Assembly (NCBI GenBank): GCA_947494095.1 | Contig: CANLTI010000040.1 | Coordinates: 1 to 47,137, forward strand | Direction: 5' to 3' | Length of the DNA stretch: 47,137 nucleotides | Source: an uncultured Pseudomonadales bacterium | Lineage (GTDB): Bacteria > Pseudomonadota > Gammaproteobacteria > Pseudomonadales > Cellvibrionaceae | Part shown: positions 8,571-15,982 of the stretch, one piece after another | How positions within the stretch are numbered: the stretch's first letter is position 1 | Layout: each line of letters begins with the position of its first letter | Program-made: the position numbers and the translations under genes | Notes under the pieces: generated by a model | The model's database searches: none | Seen by the model: only the letters and a program-made list of their open reading frames with translations | What the model was told of the DNA's origin: nothing

Positions 8571-8858
8571 TTAACCGGCTTTCTGAATGTTATCACTAAC
8601 CGGCTTATCAGGGTTAAGGATCACCGCCTTGATAGGGTTGCAGTTTCTGGTTGATCTAGACCATCGCTCCGGTGTTTTTTGCTTCGCCGCTTCAAGCACC
8701 TTTTTGCGCTCGGCTAAAATGGCACCATCTTTACCTGCATGACGCTCTACCGCGTGACGATTAGCCTCAGCGTATTCTCGCAAACTAAGACCGCTATCAT
8801 GGTAACCTTGCACTAATGCTGTGCGCTGCTCTTGAGTGTAGCGTGTCATTATCGTCAA
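8571..8858 (-). pseudogene. Internally deleted transposase remnant, IS3-like
   Basis: A 95-codon open frame joins two transposase-like parts. The first ~35 residues (TRYTQEQRTALVQGYHDSGL) resemble the helix-turn-helix of a small OrfA/TnpA protein. The last ~45 (KKVLEAAKQKTPERWSRSTR, then a PIKAVILNPDKP tail) resemble the extreme C-terminus of IS3-type integrase transposases. The whole catalytic DDE core is missing, so this is the footprint of a deleted element rather than a working gene. It abuts the truncated gene on one side and the integron attC on the other. Confidence 0.6.
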
Positions 8859-8959
8859 TCCATTGCCCTAAGTGTGGGTTAAGTGGTGTGACAACTAGCC
8901 TGACATAGGGGTTTCATGTGACATTTTATACTTCCTAGTAATAGTTTAATACTGGGGTA

Positions 8960-9073
8960 ATCTAACGCCCGGTTCACCAGCGCCCAAGCCGGAGAGCTTT
9001 TTGCGGTATAGTTCGCACAGCGAAACTCACAAAAAGAGCGTAGATTTGGGCGCTGGTGAACCGATTGTTAAGC
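8960..9073 (-). other. Integron attC recombination site
   Basis: A 114-bp imperfect palindrome carries both diagnostic integron boxes. ATCTAAC at 8960-8966 fits RYYYAAC exactly and GTTAAGC at 9067-9073 fits GTTRRRY exactly. Just inside them, CGGTTCACCAGCGCCCAA pairs with TTGGGCGCTGGTGAACCG as a long arm, with unequal bases between box and arm (GCC against AAT) of the kind that become extrahelical in the folded strand. A central variable part (GCTTTTTG against CAAAAAG) forms a second stem. The site lies a few bases after the stop of the minus-strand gene at 9077, where a cassette attC belongs. No integrase gene is in the window. Confidence 0.85.
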
Positions 9074-9076
9074 TTT

Positions 9077-9451
9077 TTAAGCAAAAAACCCTAAAATACT
9101 TGCTATGGTATAACCAATAATTGCTACACCTGTAACAAGGTAGAAAGACCAAAATACTTTTGCCAAAATTCTGTCAAATTTGTTGGTATTTTCATGCAAA
9201 AATTCATAATTTGCTGAAAATCCAGATAATCGAGAAGATTCGAACTTTTTTCTTAACCAGTTTGGTGTAGATAAGGCTCCGGCGGCATTTAAGATGTCCC
9301 ACCCACTAGCTAGCTCTATCCCTAGATTGTTTTTATTGCGGTTTTGTTTTCTTAGCTTACGGACTGTAATTTGACCAAAAATAACAAATAGCAAGCCGAC
9401 AAGAACCGTTGCAATAATTATGATACCAAGAAACATTTGGCTACTACTCAT
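9077..9451 (-). CDS. Two-span membrane protein, candidate immunity protein
   Basis: About 124 residues. A hydrophobic segment lies near the N-terminus (MFLGIIIIATVLVGLLFVIF) and a second at the C-terminus (FYLVTGVAIIGYTIASILGF), with a charged loop of ~70 residues between. No family is recognised. ATG 9451 overlaps the upstream gene's stop as ATGA, the usual sign of translational coupling; an in-frame ATG at 9466 would add five residues. The attC site starts right after the stop. A small membrane protein coupled to a larger protein with a glycine-rich hydrophobic tail is the pattern of immunity to pore-forming effectors or bacteriocins. That role is inference; a co-effector or an unrelated membrane pair remains possible. 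Confidence 0.6.
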   Translation of the reverse strand: MSSSQMFLGIIIIATVLVGLLFVIFGQITVRKLRKQNRNKNNLGIELASGWDILNAAGALSTPNWLRKKFESSRLSGFSANYEFLHENTNKFDRILAKVFWSFYLVTGVAIIGYTIASILGFFA

Positions 9452-10416
9452 GGCGCTGAAATCCATCGCATAATTGAGTCGTACAAACCGCCAGCATCTT
9501 TCTTAACTGCGTAATTTGTTGCCATTGACGTTGCTGCCGCAGCACCCGCCACGGCAACTCCGCCAGCTATGAGTCCTACCCACCCTACCGATGTGGCAAC
9601 CATTAGTATTACCAATCCCGCTTTTACAGCGATAGTGCCAACTACGGCACTCGCCGCAAAACTACTCGACTCGATAAATAATTCCCGCTCCCATTCACCA
9701 CCAGCCTTATACTCGTTGTGGATATTTCCAACACGACTTGTAAAATCAATGACAGCAAGCCCATTGCCAAGAAACTTTGCTTGTTGTGTAAACTTAACCA
9801 GACTATGGGCTTGCGCTTGAGATGTAACATTGAGCTTTGCGACATTGCGACTACTTTGCGCAATATTTGTGGCACGTGTTGCACTAGATAACGGGGTACC
9901 TCTTCTCGCTCTTACGCCAGCATTGATAGTATTAAGCTCATGTTTAAAGCGGAACTGTAAATTTTGAAAGGCTTTAAATGCCTTTTGCTTTGCTATAGCC
10001 TTGGAAGCGGCATTTGAATTAATGGCACCACGATAGGCCATGAGTGCATCTTGATACTCTTTTACAGCGCCAGCGAACCCACCGAGTCGATTGGCATAGA
10101 CGCTTGTCGAAGCACCCATCAGGCCAACATTGTATTCCTGTAGCTTCTTAGTCATCTCAGCAAGCGCAATCGTATTATCGCCACCAAAAGACAGCGATAA
10201 ATTTGTGAGGTTATTAGCTACTTTTGGTACCGAAAGTGTGGATATAATCTGCGAGTCGAATGCGCTTAATTTCTGACCAAGTACATAGGGTGTAAAGGCT
10301 GACAGCGAAGCTGGCTTAGAGCAGTCTCTGCCATGTATTAAATCAGAATCAATCCCACATGAGCGGCTAAGAAAATCAGCCTTTATTGACTGGTTACATA
10401 AAAGTATTTCACTCAT
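9448..10416 (-). CDS. Unrecognised protein with glycine-zipper hydrophobic tail, candidate toxin
   Basis: About 322 residues, no family recognised. ATG 10416 is chosen over the one at 10428 because GGAG lies 7 bases upstream. The first ~60 residues contain three cysteines and no signal peptide. Residues ~60-240 are alanine-rich and predicted helical with many Lys/Arg/Gln. About 245-310 hold two hydrophobic segments, the second very rich in Gly and Ala (VGLIAGGVAVAGAAAA), followed by a short polar tail. This architecture recalls colicin-like or type VI pore-forming effectors, where a hydrophobic hairpin enters the target membrane. Its stop overlaps the start of the two-span membrane gene, and it sits in an integron-cassette context where toxin-immunity pairs are common. 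The function is inferred only. Confidence 0.6.
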   Translation of the reverse strand: MSEILLCNQSIKADFLSRSCGIDSDLIHGRDCSKPASLSAFTPYVLGQKLSAFDSQIISTLSVPKVANNLTNLSLSFGGDNTIALAEMTKKLQEYNVGLMGASTSVYANRLGGFAGAVKEYQDALMAYRGAINSNAASKAIAKQKAFKAFQNLQFRFKHELNTINAGVRARRGTPLSSATRATNIAQSSRNVAKLNVTSQAQAHSLVKFTQQAKFLGNGLAVIDFTSRVGNIHNEYKAGGEWERELFIESSSFAASAVVGTIAVKAGLVILMVATSVGWVGLIAGGVAVAGAAAATSMATNYAVKKDAGGLYDSIMRWISAP

Positions 10417-10435
10417 TTCATTCTCCATTTATTGA

Positions 10436-10475
10436 GCGATGTTTAAATTTCTCGCTGTTACTGGCCTTGTTATGC
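10436..10475 (-). other. Possible truncated attC site
   Basis: On the minus strand the DUF1330 stop codon lies inside GCATAACAAGGCCAGTAACA. TAACAAGGCCA directly at a gene's stop is a common beginning of cassette attC sites. Only about 40 bases follow before the ribosome site of the next gene, too short for a full attC, and no matching GTTRRRY box is present. It is best read as the first part of an attC whose remainder was deleted when the two cassettes were fused. Confidence 0.4.
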
Positions 10476-10769
10476 AGTGCCATTTTCAACCGGAACAAGC
10501 AAAAACTTACTGATTGAACCGCTTTGCCTTGCCGCTTTGAGTGGCGCATATTCCTCTGAAGAGTAGAATGCAATAGCATCCTCTTTTGTAGGAAATTCAG
10601 CCACCAATGAGTATTGGGGGTTTTCTTCCCCCTCAAGAATTTCAATGCTGGAGGTGCGCGTCAGATATTTACCCGAGAACTTAGCAAGCACAGGAGTGAC
10701 CTTTACTCAGTATTCTTCGACCCATGATGGATTAGTGATGTTTGTTTCTACGATTAAAAGATGCTTCAT
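10470..10769 (-). pseudogene. DUF1330-family protein, interrupted by one TGA codon
   Basis: Starting at ATG 10769, which has AAGGAGAG 5 bases upstream, the frame reads MKHLLIVETNITNPSWVEEY, then TGA at codon 21 (10707-10709), then continues in the same frame with VKVTPVLAKFSGKYLTRT to a stop at 10470. Read through, it is 99 residues, a usual length for DUF1330 (dimeric alpha/beta-barrel fold), and the FSGKYL, IEILEGE and AEFPTKEDAIAFYSSEEY segments are typical. A single point mutation therefore seems to have killed an otherwise intact gene; a sequencing error or suppressed stop would be the alternatives. An internal start could give a 73-residue stub lacking the first strand. Confidence 0.7.
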
Positions 10770-11091
10770 ATTCTCTCCTTGTGTATTGCCTTTAGAGTCG
10801 ACATATAAACCTGATCGAGTAGTGCATAACAGCTTATTAGCTGGAACTCAGGCCACACTAACGCCGATTCTGTCCAGCCTAATTTTAAAGCCGTAAACAC
10901 TACACCTCCCAACGCTAGAGCACAAGGGCGTCGCACTAACCTATCTTGTTACACGTTTTTGACAAAGCTGGCCTCAATGCCCTTACAACACAACCGGTTT
11001 GCATCTTTATAAAACCGACCACCTTGTATATACACACAGAAAAAGAGGCTTAATGGTGCACAAGCTCTGTTCTTAATAAAGTTTTTAATAA
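10770..11091. other. Intergenic, no gene seen
   Basis: About 320 bases between the cassette-like genes and the tandem hairpin repeats. I find no attC, attI or integrase end here; CACTAAC strings at about 10858 and 10934 do not fit the box consensus and lack partners. AT-rich tracts near 11020-11100 could hold promoters, but none is clear. Confidence 0.3.
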
Positions 11092-11217
11092 CCCTTAAAA
11101 AACCAAACCACCAACCAAAAGCCACCCGCGTTATCCATTCAGGGCCTTAGAAGGCAGGATGCCGACTAGAGCTACAGGGAAGTATTGCCGCGTGCCTCGA
11201 ATGGATGACGTGGGTGG
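11092..11217. repeat. Structured tandem repeat, unit 1
   Basis: After a shared lead-in (CCTTAAAAAACC, CCACCAACCAAAAG) comes a 96-bp hairpin (11122-11217). CCACCCGCGTTATCCATTC pairs with GAATGGATGACGTGGGTGG over all 19 positions with two G-U pairs. The interior (GGCCTTAGAAGGCAGGATGC, then CGACTAGAGCTACAGGGAAG) is almost identical to unit 2. No reading frame runs through it. It resembles the palindromic intergenic elements of marine gammaproteobacteria; RNA or DNA-hairpin function is unknown. Confidence 0.75.
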
Positions 11218-11282
11218 CTCCCCGATCGAATCTAACTAAACTCAACCCATAAATCACAAAAACATACACTCACTCTAAATAA

Positions 11283-11410
11283 GCCTTAAAAAACCCAAAC
11301 CACCAACCAAAAGCCGCCCGCGTTATCCATTCAGGGCCTTAGAAGGCAGGATGCCGACTAGAGCTACAGGGAAGTACTTGCCGCGTGCCTTGAATGGGTG
11401 ACGCGGGTGG
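11283..11410. repeat. Structured tandem repeat, unit 2
   Basis: Second copy, offset by about 192 bases and including the same lead-in. Its 97-bp hairpin (11314-11410) pairs CCGCCCGCGTTATCCATTC with GAATGGGTGACGCGGGTGG over 19 positions with three G-U pairs. Differences from unit 1 fall in the outer stem and keep pairing in each case, while the interior differs by one inserted base (11376-11379 region). The 65 bases between the units are unrelated, AT-rich sequence. Confidence 0.75.
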
Positions 11411-11644
11411 CGCCCCAGTCCAATCCAATCAAACCCAATCCGATTAAACCCAAGCGGGTATCTCCTCTGGTGCATCACTAATACGTGTTATTGATGAAAA
11501 TATGATCATCAGCAGGCTTAAAAGTGTATATTTTTTATTCTTATTCCATCTGGGCCTTTCAAAGAGTTGCCAAATACTCACGAATACCGTAAAAGACTCG
11601 CCCATCATGACTAACGCCTATCTCGCCGTAAAAAAGGAACCCCC

Positions 11645-12460
11645 ATGCACGACCTTCCCTTACTCAGTACTGCTTATCAACAACGATTTGGAGGGATTGC
11701 GCGTTTGTATGGCCAAGCGGCTCTTGCGCAATTGGCCAGCGCGCATATGACCATCGTGGGGTTGGGTGGTGTGGGGTCATGGGCTGCGGAGGCTTTAGCG
11801 CGCAGTGCAGTCGGTACATTAACGCTGATTGAGCTTGATGACATTTGTATTACCAACACCAATCGCCAGCTGCATGCCTTGAACTCTACGGTCGGCCAAC
11901 AAAAAAATGCAACGCTGTGTGCCCGCCTAAAAGACATCAACCCCGACATCACCCTGCACTCACATGAAGATTTTTTAACCGCCAAAAACCTAGCCGAGCT
12001 GATCACCCCCGAGCATCATATCATTATTGATGCCGTCGACTCGGCAAACGTAAAGGCCGCCCTAGCGGCACACTGCATTTACCGCAAACAACGGCTCATT
12101 ATGACCGGCTCGTCCGGCGGCAAAATGGACCCAACGCAAATTGCTGTCAATGATTTAGGCCGCACCATCTCAGACCCTTTATTGGCTAAAGTGCGTAACG
12201 TGTTACATCGACACTATAAGTTTGAGCGCAATACAAAAAGAAAATTTAGAGTCGATGCTATTTATTCGCGCGAACAAATGCGCTACCCACAACAAGACGG
12301 TAGCGTGTGCCAAAACAAAAAAGGCATGACCGAGGGCGTAAAGCTCGATTGCGCGGGCGGGTTTGGCTCTGCCACCATGCTAACAGGCAGCTTTGGGTTT
12401 ATGGCCGCAAGCCAAGCGATTACACGCTACTTACAAGACTGCAATAGAACACTGCAATAG
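11645..12460 (+). CDS. tcdA: tRNA threonylcarbamoyladenosine dehydratase
   Basis: ThiF/E1-like enzyme of 271 residues that uses ATP to cyclise t6A37 of tRNA into ct6A. The nucleotide motif GLGGVGSWAAEALAR lies near residue 38, followed by the acidic strand LIELDDICITNTNRQ, with the Asp and the Asn/Arg residues expected in this family. The length and the C-terminal region (KLDCAGGFGSATMLTGSFGF) match YgdL/CsdL. No catalytic sulfur-carrier partner gene (csdE or csdA) is adjacent. The ATG follows AAAAAGGAACCCCC. The gene converges on ubiH, with a probable terminator in the 53-base gap. Confidence 0.93.
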   Translation: MHDLPLLSTAYQQRFGGIARLYGQAALAQLASAHMTIVGLGGVGSWAAEALARSAVGTLTLIELDDICITNTNRQLHALNSTVGQQKNATLCARLKDINPDITLHSHEDFLTAKNLAELITPEHHIIIDAVDSANVKAALAAHCIYRKQRLIMTGSSGGKMDPTQIAVNDLGRTISDPLLAKVRNVLHRHYKFERNTKRKFRVDAIYSREQMRYPQQDGSVCQNKKGMTEGVKLDCAGGFGSATMLTGSFGFMAASQAITRYLQDCNRTLQ

Positions 12461-12461
12461 C

Positions 12462-12509
12462 AACACCGCCAGCGCAAAGCTGCTTTAAAAAGCCGCTTTA
12501 AAGGGTGTT
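12462..12509. terminator. Candidate bidirectional terminator between tcdA and ubiH
   Basis: AACACC (12462-12467) faces GGTGTT (12504-12509). The interior carries AAAG/CTTT repeats able to form nested pairs. It lies in the short gap between converging genes, where a shared terminator is expected. There is no long T-run, so the call is tentative. Confidence 0.35.
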
Positions 12510-12513
12510 ACGC

Positions 12514-13767
12514 CTATAGCATTGTTTGCGGAACAGCCTGACCAGACAAAAGCCCAATAAAGTGCGTGCGTACCACAGGGTTAAACTCCAACGCTAAAAA
12601 GCCTAAGGTTCGGCCTAACTGAACAGGCAGTGGCGCGCCCGTAAAAAGGCGGTGAAAGCTATGACTCAGTCCAACTGTATAGTGCTGGTCGGCGGCTTGC
12701 TCATGCTCATACCGGCTAAGCACATCCAGGCTACCCAGGTATTGACCTTGCTCGGCAGATGTTTTTAACACCGCCGTTAACCTTAACGCATCACGTACCG
12801 ATAAATTAAAACCCTGGCCTGCTACAGGGTGTAAAAAATGTGCCGCATTGCCCATAAGGACGACATGTTGGCGTACTTGCTCATCGGCTAATACACGGCG
12901 TAATGGATAAAAGGCCGGCTCGCTCATGGCACTAAAGTACCCCAACCTAAACCCAAATTGCCGCTGTAATTGCTCCAGCCTACCAGCGGAGCTCATGGCT
13001 TGATAAGCCTGCAATTGTGCGCTGGGGCATGTCCATACTAAAGTGCTCTCTACGCCGCTAGCGTGACCGCCAATAGGTAACAGTGCCATGGGGCCTCGCG
13101 CTGTAAAACGCTCATACGCGGTTAATTCATGGGCTTTACTGTGGCGCACATTAGCCACTAACGCATGCTGCTGATAATCATCGACCCGAGCCGTTATACC
13201 CAGCTGCCCTCTTAATTGTGAATCGGCGCCGTCGGCTATAATCGCTAAATCAACACAGCAGACCGAGCGATCACTCAGCGTCAATCGCGCACCTTTTGCA
13301 CTAATATTGACGGCCGTTACCTCGCTCTCTTGTGTTTCCACCGTATTGGCCTGCTGTAAAGCCCGCATCAAAACAGGCCCTAGCCCGGCATTTTGCACAA
13401 CATACCCTAACGGCTCGCCGGTATTATCAAAACGGTCAAATAAACCTTGTCCTGCGTGTCCCTTATCTGAAATATGAATATTGTGTATGGGCGTGGCATG
13501 TGGCAGCAATTGCGGCCATAACCCCAACTGCTTAAAACACAGCTGTGTGGTGGGTGCGATTGCGGTCGAGCGGCTATCAAAACTTGGCCTAGCTGACGCC
13601 GCGTGTTCATCCCCTTGGGTCAAGCTTCCGGCTAAACGATCAAACAATTGAATTTTAACATGCGGCAAATGACGAGACAGTAGCAACGCGGTGACAGCAC
13701 CAACCATACCGCCTCCAACAATAGCCACAGAAACTTTTTGGGTCTGAGAAATAGCAGATATTGGCAT
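12514..13767 (-). CDS. ubiH: 2-octaprenyl-6-methoxyphenol hydroxylase (ubiquinone biosynthesis)
   Basis: FAD-dependent aromatic hydroxylase of 417 residues in aerobic ubiquinone synthesis. The FAD-binding GGGMVGAV is at residues 18-25, the middle motif is LAIIADGADSQLRGQL, and the late FAD motif is MGNAAHFLHPVAGQGFNLSV. The GQGFNLS wording is typical of UbiH, UbiF and VisC/UbiI; UbiH is the best guess among these close paralogs. The ATG at 13767 is chosen because CAAGGTG lies about 8 bases upstream; a TTG at 13782 in the same frame would add five residues. In many relatives ubiH sits beside ubiI or pepP, but no such partner is here. Confidence 0.85.
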   Translation of the reverse strand: MPISAISQTQKVSVAIVGGGMVGAVTALLLSRHLPHVKIQLFDRLAGSLTQGDEHAASARPSFDSRSTAIAPTTQLCFKQLGLWPQLLPHATPIHNIHISDKGHAGQGLFDRFDNTGEPLGYVVQNAGLGPVLMRALQQANTVETQESEVTAVNISAKGARLTLSDRSVCCVDLAIIADGADSQLRGQLGITARVDDYQQHALVANVRHSKAHELTAYERFTARGPMALLPIGGHASGVESTLVWTCPSAQLQAYQAMSSAGRLEQLQRQFGFRLGYFSAMSEPAFYPLRRVLADEQVRQHVVLMGNAAHFLHPVAGQGFNLSVRDALRLTAVLKTSAEQGQYLGSLDVLSRYEHEQAADQHYTVGLSHSFHRLFTGAPLPVQLGRTLGFLALEFNPVVRTHFIGLLSGQAVPQTML

Positions 13768-14196
13768 AAAGACACCTTGCAATAAAGATTATTATCATAC
13801 GACACTCAACATTGAATTTCTGCTTTGAGTAATGTTATTTTATGACTCTGGCGGTGTAGCAACTCGGCGGCTACTGATAAACCACACACCCAAGGCCCGA
13901 TGGGTATAGCACATGCACAGTAAACACTCAGTGCCCGCTGAAGTCGGTCGTTATTCTAGCGCTCACACGATCGCCCTTTATGTTCAAAAAATAATCACAA
14001 AAGGTTATTCAATAACCACTCGAGCCCATGAATAATACTCAGTACTCAGAAAAGGTCGCAAAATACAACATTTATATGCAAAGACGACCTTTTAGGAACA
14101 TACTTGCACCATAGGGCCAGTATTCAGTCGCCCGCAACCATTCAATGCAATCGCACACTACCGTTAACCCTTGCAGATTGACCTTAAGGATACTCA
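13768..14196. other. Divergent intergenic region, ubiH / malic enzyme
   Basis: 429 bases holding the promoters of two divergent genes. The clearest structure is AAAAGGTCG (14050-14058) facing CGACCTTTT (14085-14093), a perfect 9-bp inverted repeat with an AT-rich 26-base spacer, about 100 bases before the malic enzyme. It could be a regulator site or a leader hairpin. No RNA gene is seen. Confidence 0.4.
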
Positions 14197-15813
14197 ATGA
14201 CCAACAATTTACGCGGATTTGAACTACTCGCGGATGTAAGCAACAATAAAGGCACGGCATTTTCGCATGAAGAGCGCGAAGCTTTGGGCTTACGCGGCCT
14301 TTTACCACCAGCAGTACTTGATTTGGACGACCATAAAGTTAGGGCTTTGGCCAATATTCGGCGTAAAGACAGTGATATTGAGCGCTATGTTTTTATGCAT
14401 TCACTTTTGTGCCGCAATGAAACACTTTTTTATCGGCTAGTCATTGATCATATCGAAGAAATCATGCCCATCATCTACACGCCTACCGTTGGGCAAGCCT
14501 GTCGAGAGTTCGCCCATATTTTTAGGCAACCTCGCGGTTTTTATATCACCCCCAACGACAAAGGTGATATACGTACAATCTTAAATAATTGGCCAGAAAA
14601 AGATATTCGCATTATTGTGATTACCGATGGTGAACGCATTTTAGGGCTAGGAGATTTAGGCACCAATGGCATGGGCATCCCCATTGGCAAACTGGCGCTT
14701 TATACCGCTTGTGCAGGTATTGCACCCGCACAATGCTTACCTGTAATGCTCGATGTCGGCACCAACAATCAAGCCTTACGTGAAGACCCTCTTTATTTAG
14801 GTACGCCCATCCCCCGCATTAGAGGTGAAGACTACACCCAGCTGGTTGATGAATTTGTAGAAGCCGTACAAGATGCCTACCCTAAAGCCTTAATCCAATT
14901 CGAAGATTTTTTAACGCCCAACGCTTACACACTACTCAATACCTATCGGGATAAAATACTGTGTTTTAACGATGATATTCAAGGCACTGCCGCTGTGGCG
15001 CTAGCGGGTGTTTATGCCAGTTGCCTAAAAACGGACAAAGCCTTCAAAGATTTGACCGTGATGTTTTTAGGTGCTGGCTCGGCCGCAACCGGCATTGCCG
15101 ACTTACTCAAAGTAGCCTTCATGCGTGAAGGTTTTAGCGAGCAAGAGGCACTCGAAAAGCTTTGGTTTGTCGATGTTGGCGGCCTAGTCGTTGCTGGCCG
15201 CGATGATCTGATGGAGCATAACCGCCCTTACGCGCATCAACATGAAAACCTGCACTTTATCGATGCGATTGATGCCATTCAGCCCGATGTACTGATCGGC
15301 GCTACAGGCTGCCCTGGCACGTTTGATCAACGTATTATTCGCAAAATGTGCGACCACAACCCACATCCAGTCATTTTTGCGCTTTCAAACCCCACATCAC
15401 AAGCCGAATGTACGGCTGAGCAAGCCTATGCGTGGAGCGACGGCAAAGCGATATTTGCCAGTGGCAGCCCGTTTGGTACAGTAGAGTACGAAGGTAAAAT
15501 GATTCAACCAGGCCAAGGGAACAACGCTTATATCTTCCCCGGTATTGGGTTAGGTGCTATAACAGCAGAAGCCACCTTAATTAGCGATGATATGTTTTTA
15601 GCGGCGGCCAAAACATTAGCCCAATGCGTAAATAAAGAAGAGCTCGAATTAGGCATGGTGTACCCAAAGCTCACACGCATTCGCGATGTCTCATTAAAAA
15701 TTGCGGTTGCCGTGGCGCAAACCGCTTTTGAGCAAGGCTTAACAACACTCAAACGCCCATTAGATTTGCAAGCTTATGTGGCAAGCCACATGTACGACCC
15801 TAAGTACATTTAA
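14197..15813 (+). CDS. maeA: Malate dehydrogenase, oxaloacetate-decarboxylating (malic enzyme)
   Basis: Cytosolic enzyme of 538 residues converting malate to pyruvate and CO2. The length fits the large SfcA-type malic enzymes (about 540-565), not the 760-residue MaeB fusion. Motifs: YTPTVGQAC (malate site), GLGDLGTNGMGIPIGKL with the catalytic lysine, FEDFLTPNAY and CFNDDIQGTA (metal-binding acids), the nucleotide-binding FLGAGSAATGIA and FALSNPTSQAE. Cofactor choice (NAD or NADP) is not certain from sequence; large-form family members mostly use NAD. The ATG follows TTAAGGATACTCA. Transcribed alone, with a possible hairpin 3' of it. Confidence 0.93.
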   Translation: MTNNLRGFELLADVSNNKGTAFSHEEREALGLRGLLPPAVLDLDDHKVRALANIRRKDSDIERYVFMHSLLCRNETLFYRLVIDHIEEIMPIIYTPTVGQACREFAHIFRQPRGFYITPNDKGDIRTILNNWPEKDIRIIVITDGERILGLGDLGTNGMGIPIGKLALYTACAGIAPAQCLPVMLDVGTNNQALREDPLYLGTPIPRIRGEDYTQLVDEFVEAVQDAYPKALIQFEDFLTPNAYTLLNTYRDKILCFNDDIQGTAAVALAGVYASCLKTDKAFKDLTVMFLGAGSAATGIADLLKVAFMREGFSEQEALEKLWFVDVGGLVVAGRDDLMEHNRPYAHQHENLHFIDAIDAIQPDVLIGATGCPGTFDQRIIRKMCDHNPHPVIFALSNPTSQAECTAEQAYAWSDGKAIFASGSPFGTVEYEGKMIQPGQGNNAYIFPGIGLGAITAEATLISDDMFLAAAKTLAQCVNKEELELGMVYPKLTRIRDVSLKIAVAVAQTAFEQGLTTLKRPLDLQAYVASHMYDPKYI

Positions 15814-15918
15814 ACCTAAATCGCCCAAAAAAAACTATCTATGTAGGCCGTTAATAAAACACGTTAAGTGCCGACACTACTCAAGCTGTAATGTATGAGC
15901 TATGATGGCAATACACAA

Positions 15919-15945
15919 TGTTAGGCGTCAAAATGAGGCCTAACA
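15919..15945. other. Short perfect hairpin before the kinase gene
   Basis: TGTTAGGC (15919-15926) faces GCCTAACA (15938-15945), an 8-bp stem with an 11-base loop, followed by a weakly T-rich stretch (CTTTAAATCTCTTTTT). It may end the malic enzyme transcript or be a site controlling the kinase, which starts 38 bases later. The boxes have the wrong relative orientation to be an attC. Confidence 0.35.
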
Positions 15946-15982
15946 GCCCTTTAAATCTCTTTTTGGTCAATAAGGCAATTGA

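Noticed and set aside
11502..11750. Open frame overlapping the start of tcdA
   Set aside because: It overlaps the conserved N-terminus of tcdA in another frame and has no family resemblance.
15919..15945. TGTTAGGC...GCCTAACA considered as an attC core
   Set aside because: The two boxes are in the reverse order to an attC (GTTRRRY comes first) and only 11 bases apart, so it is an ordinary hairpin.
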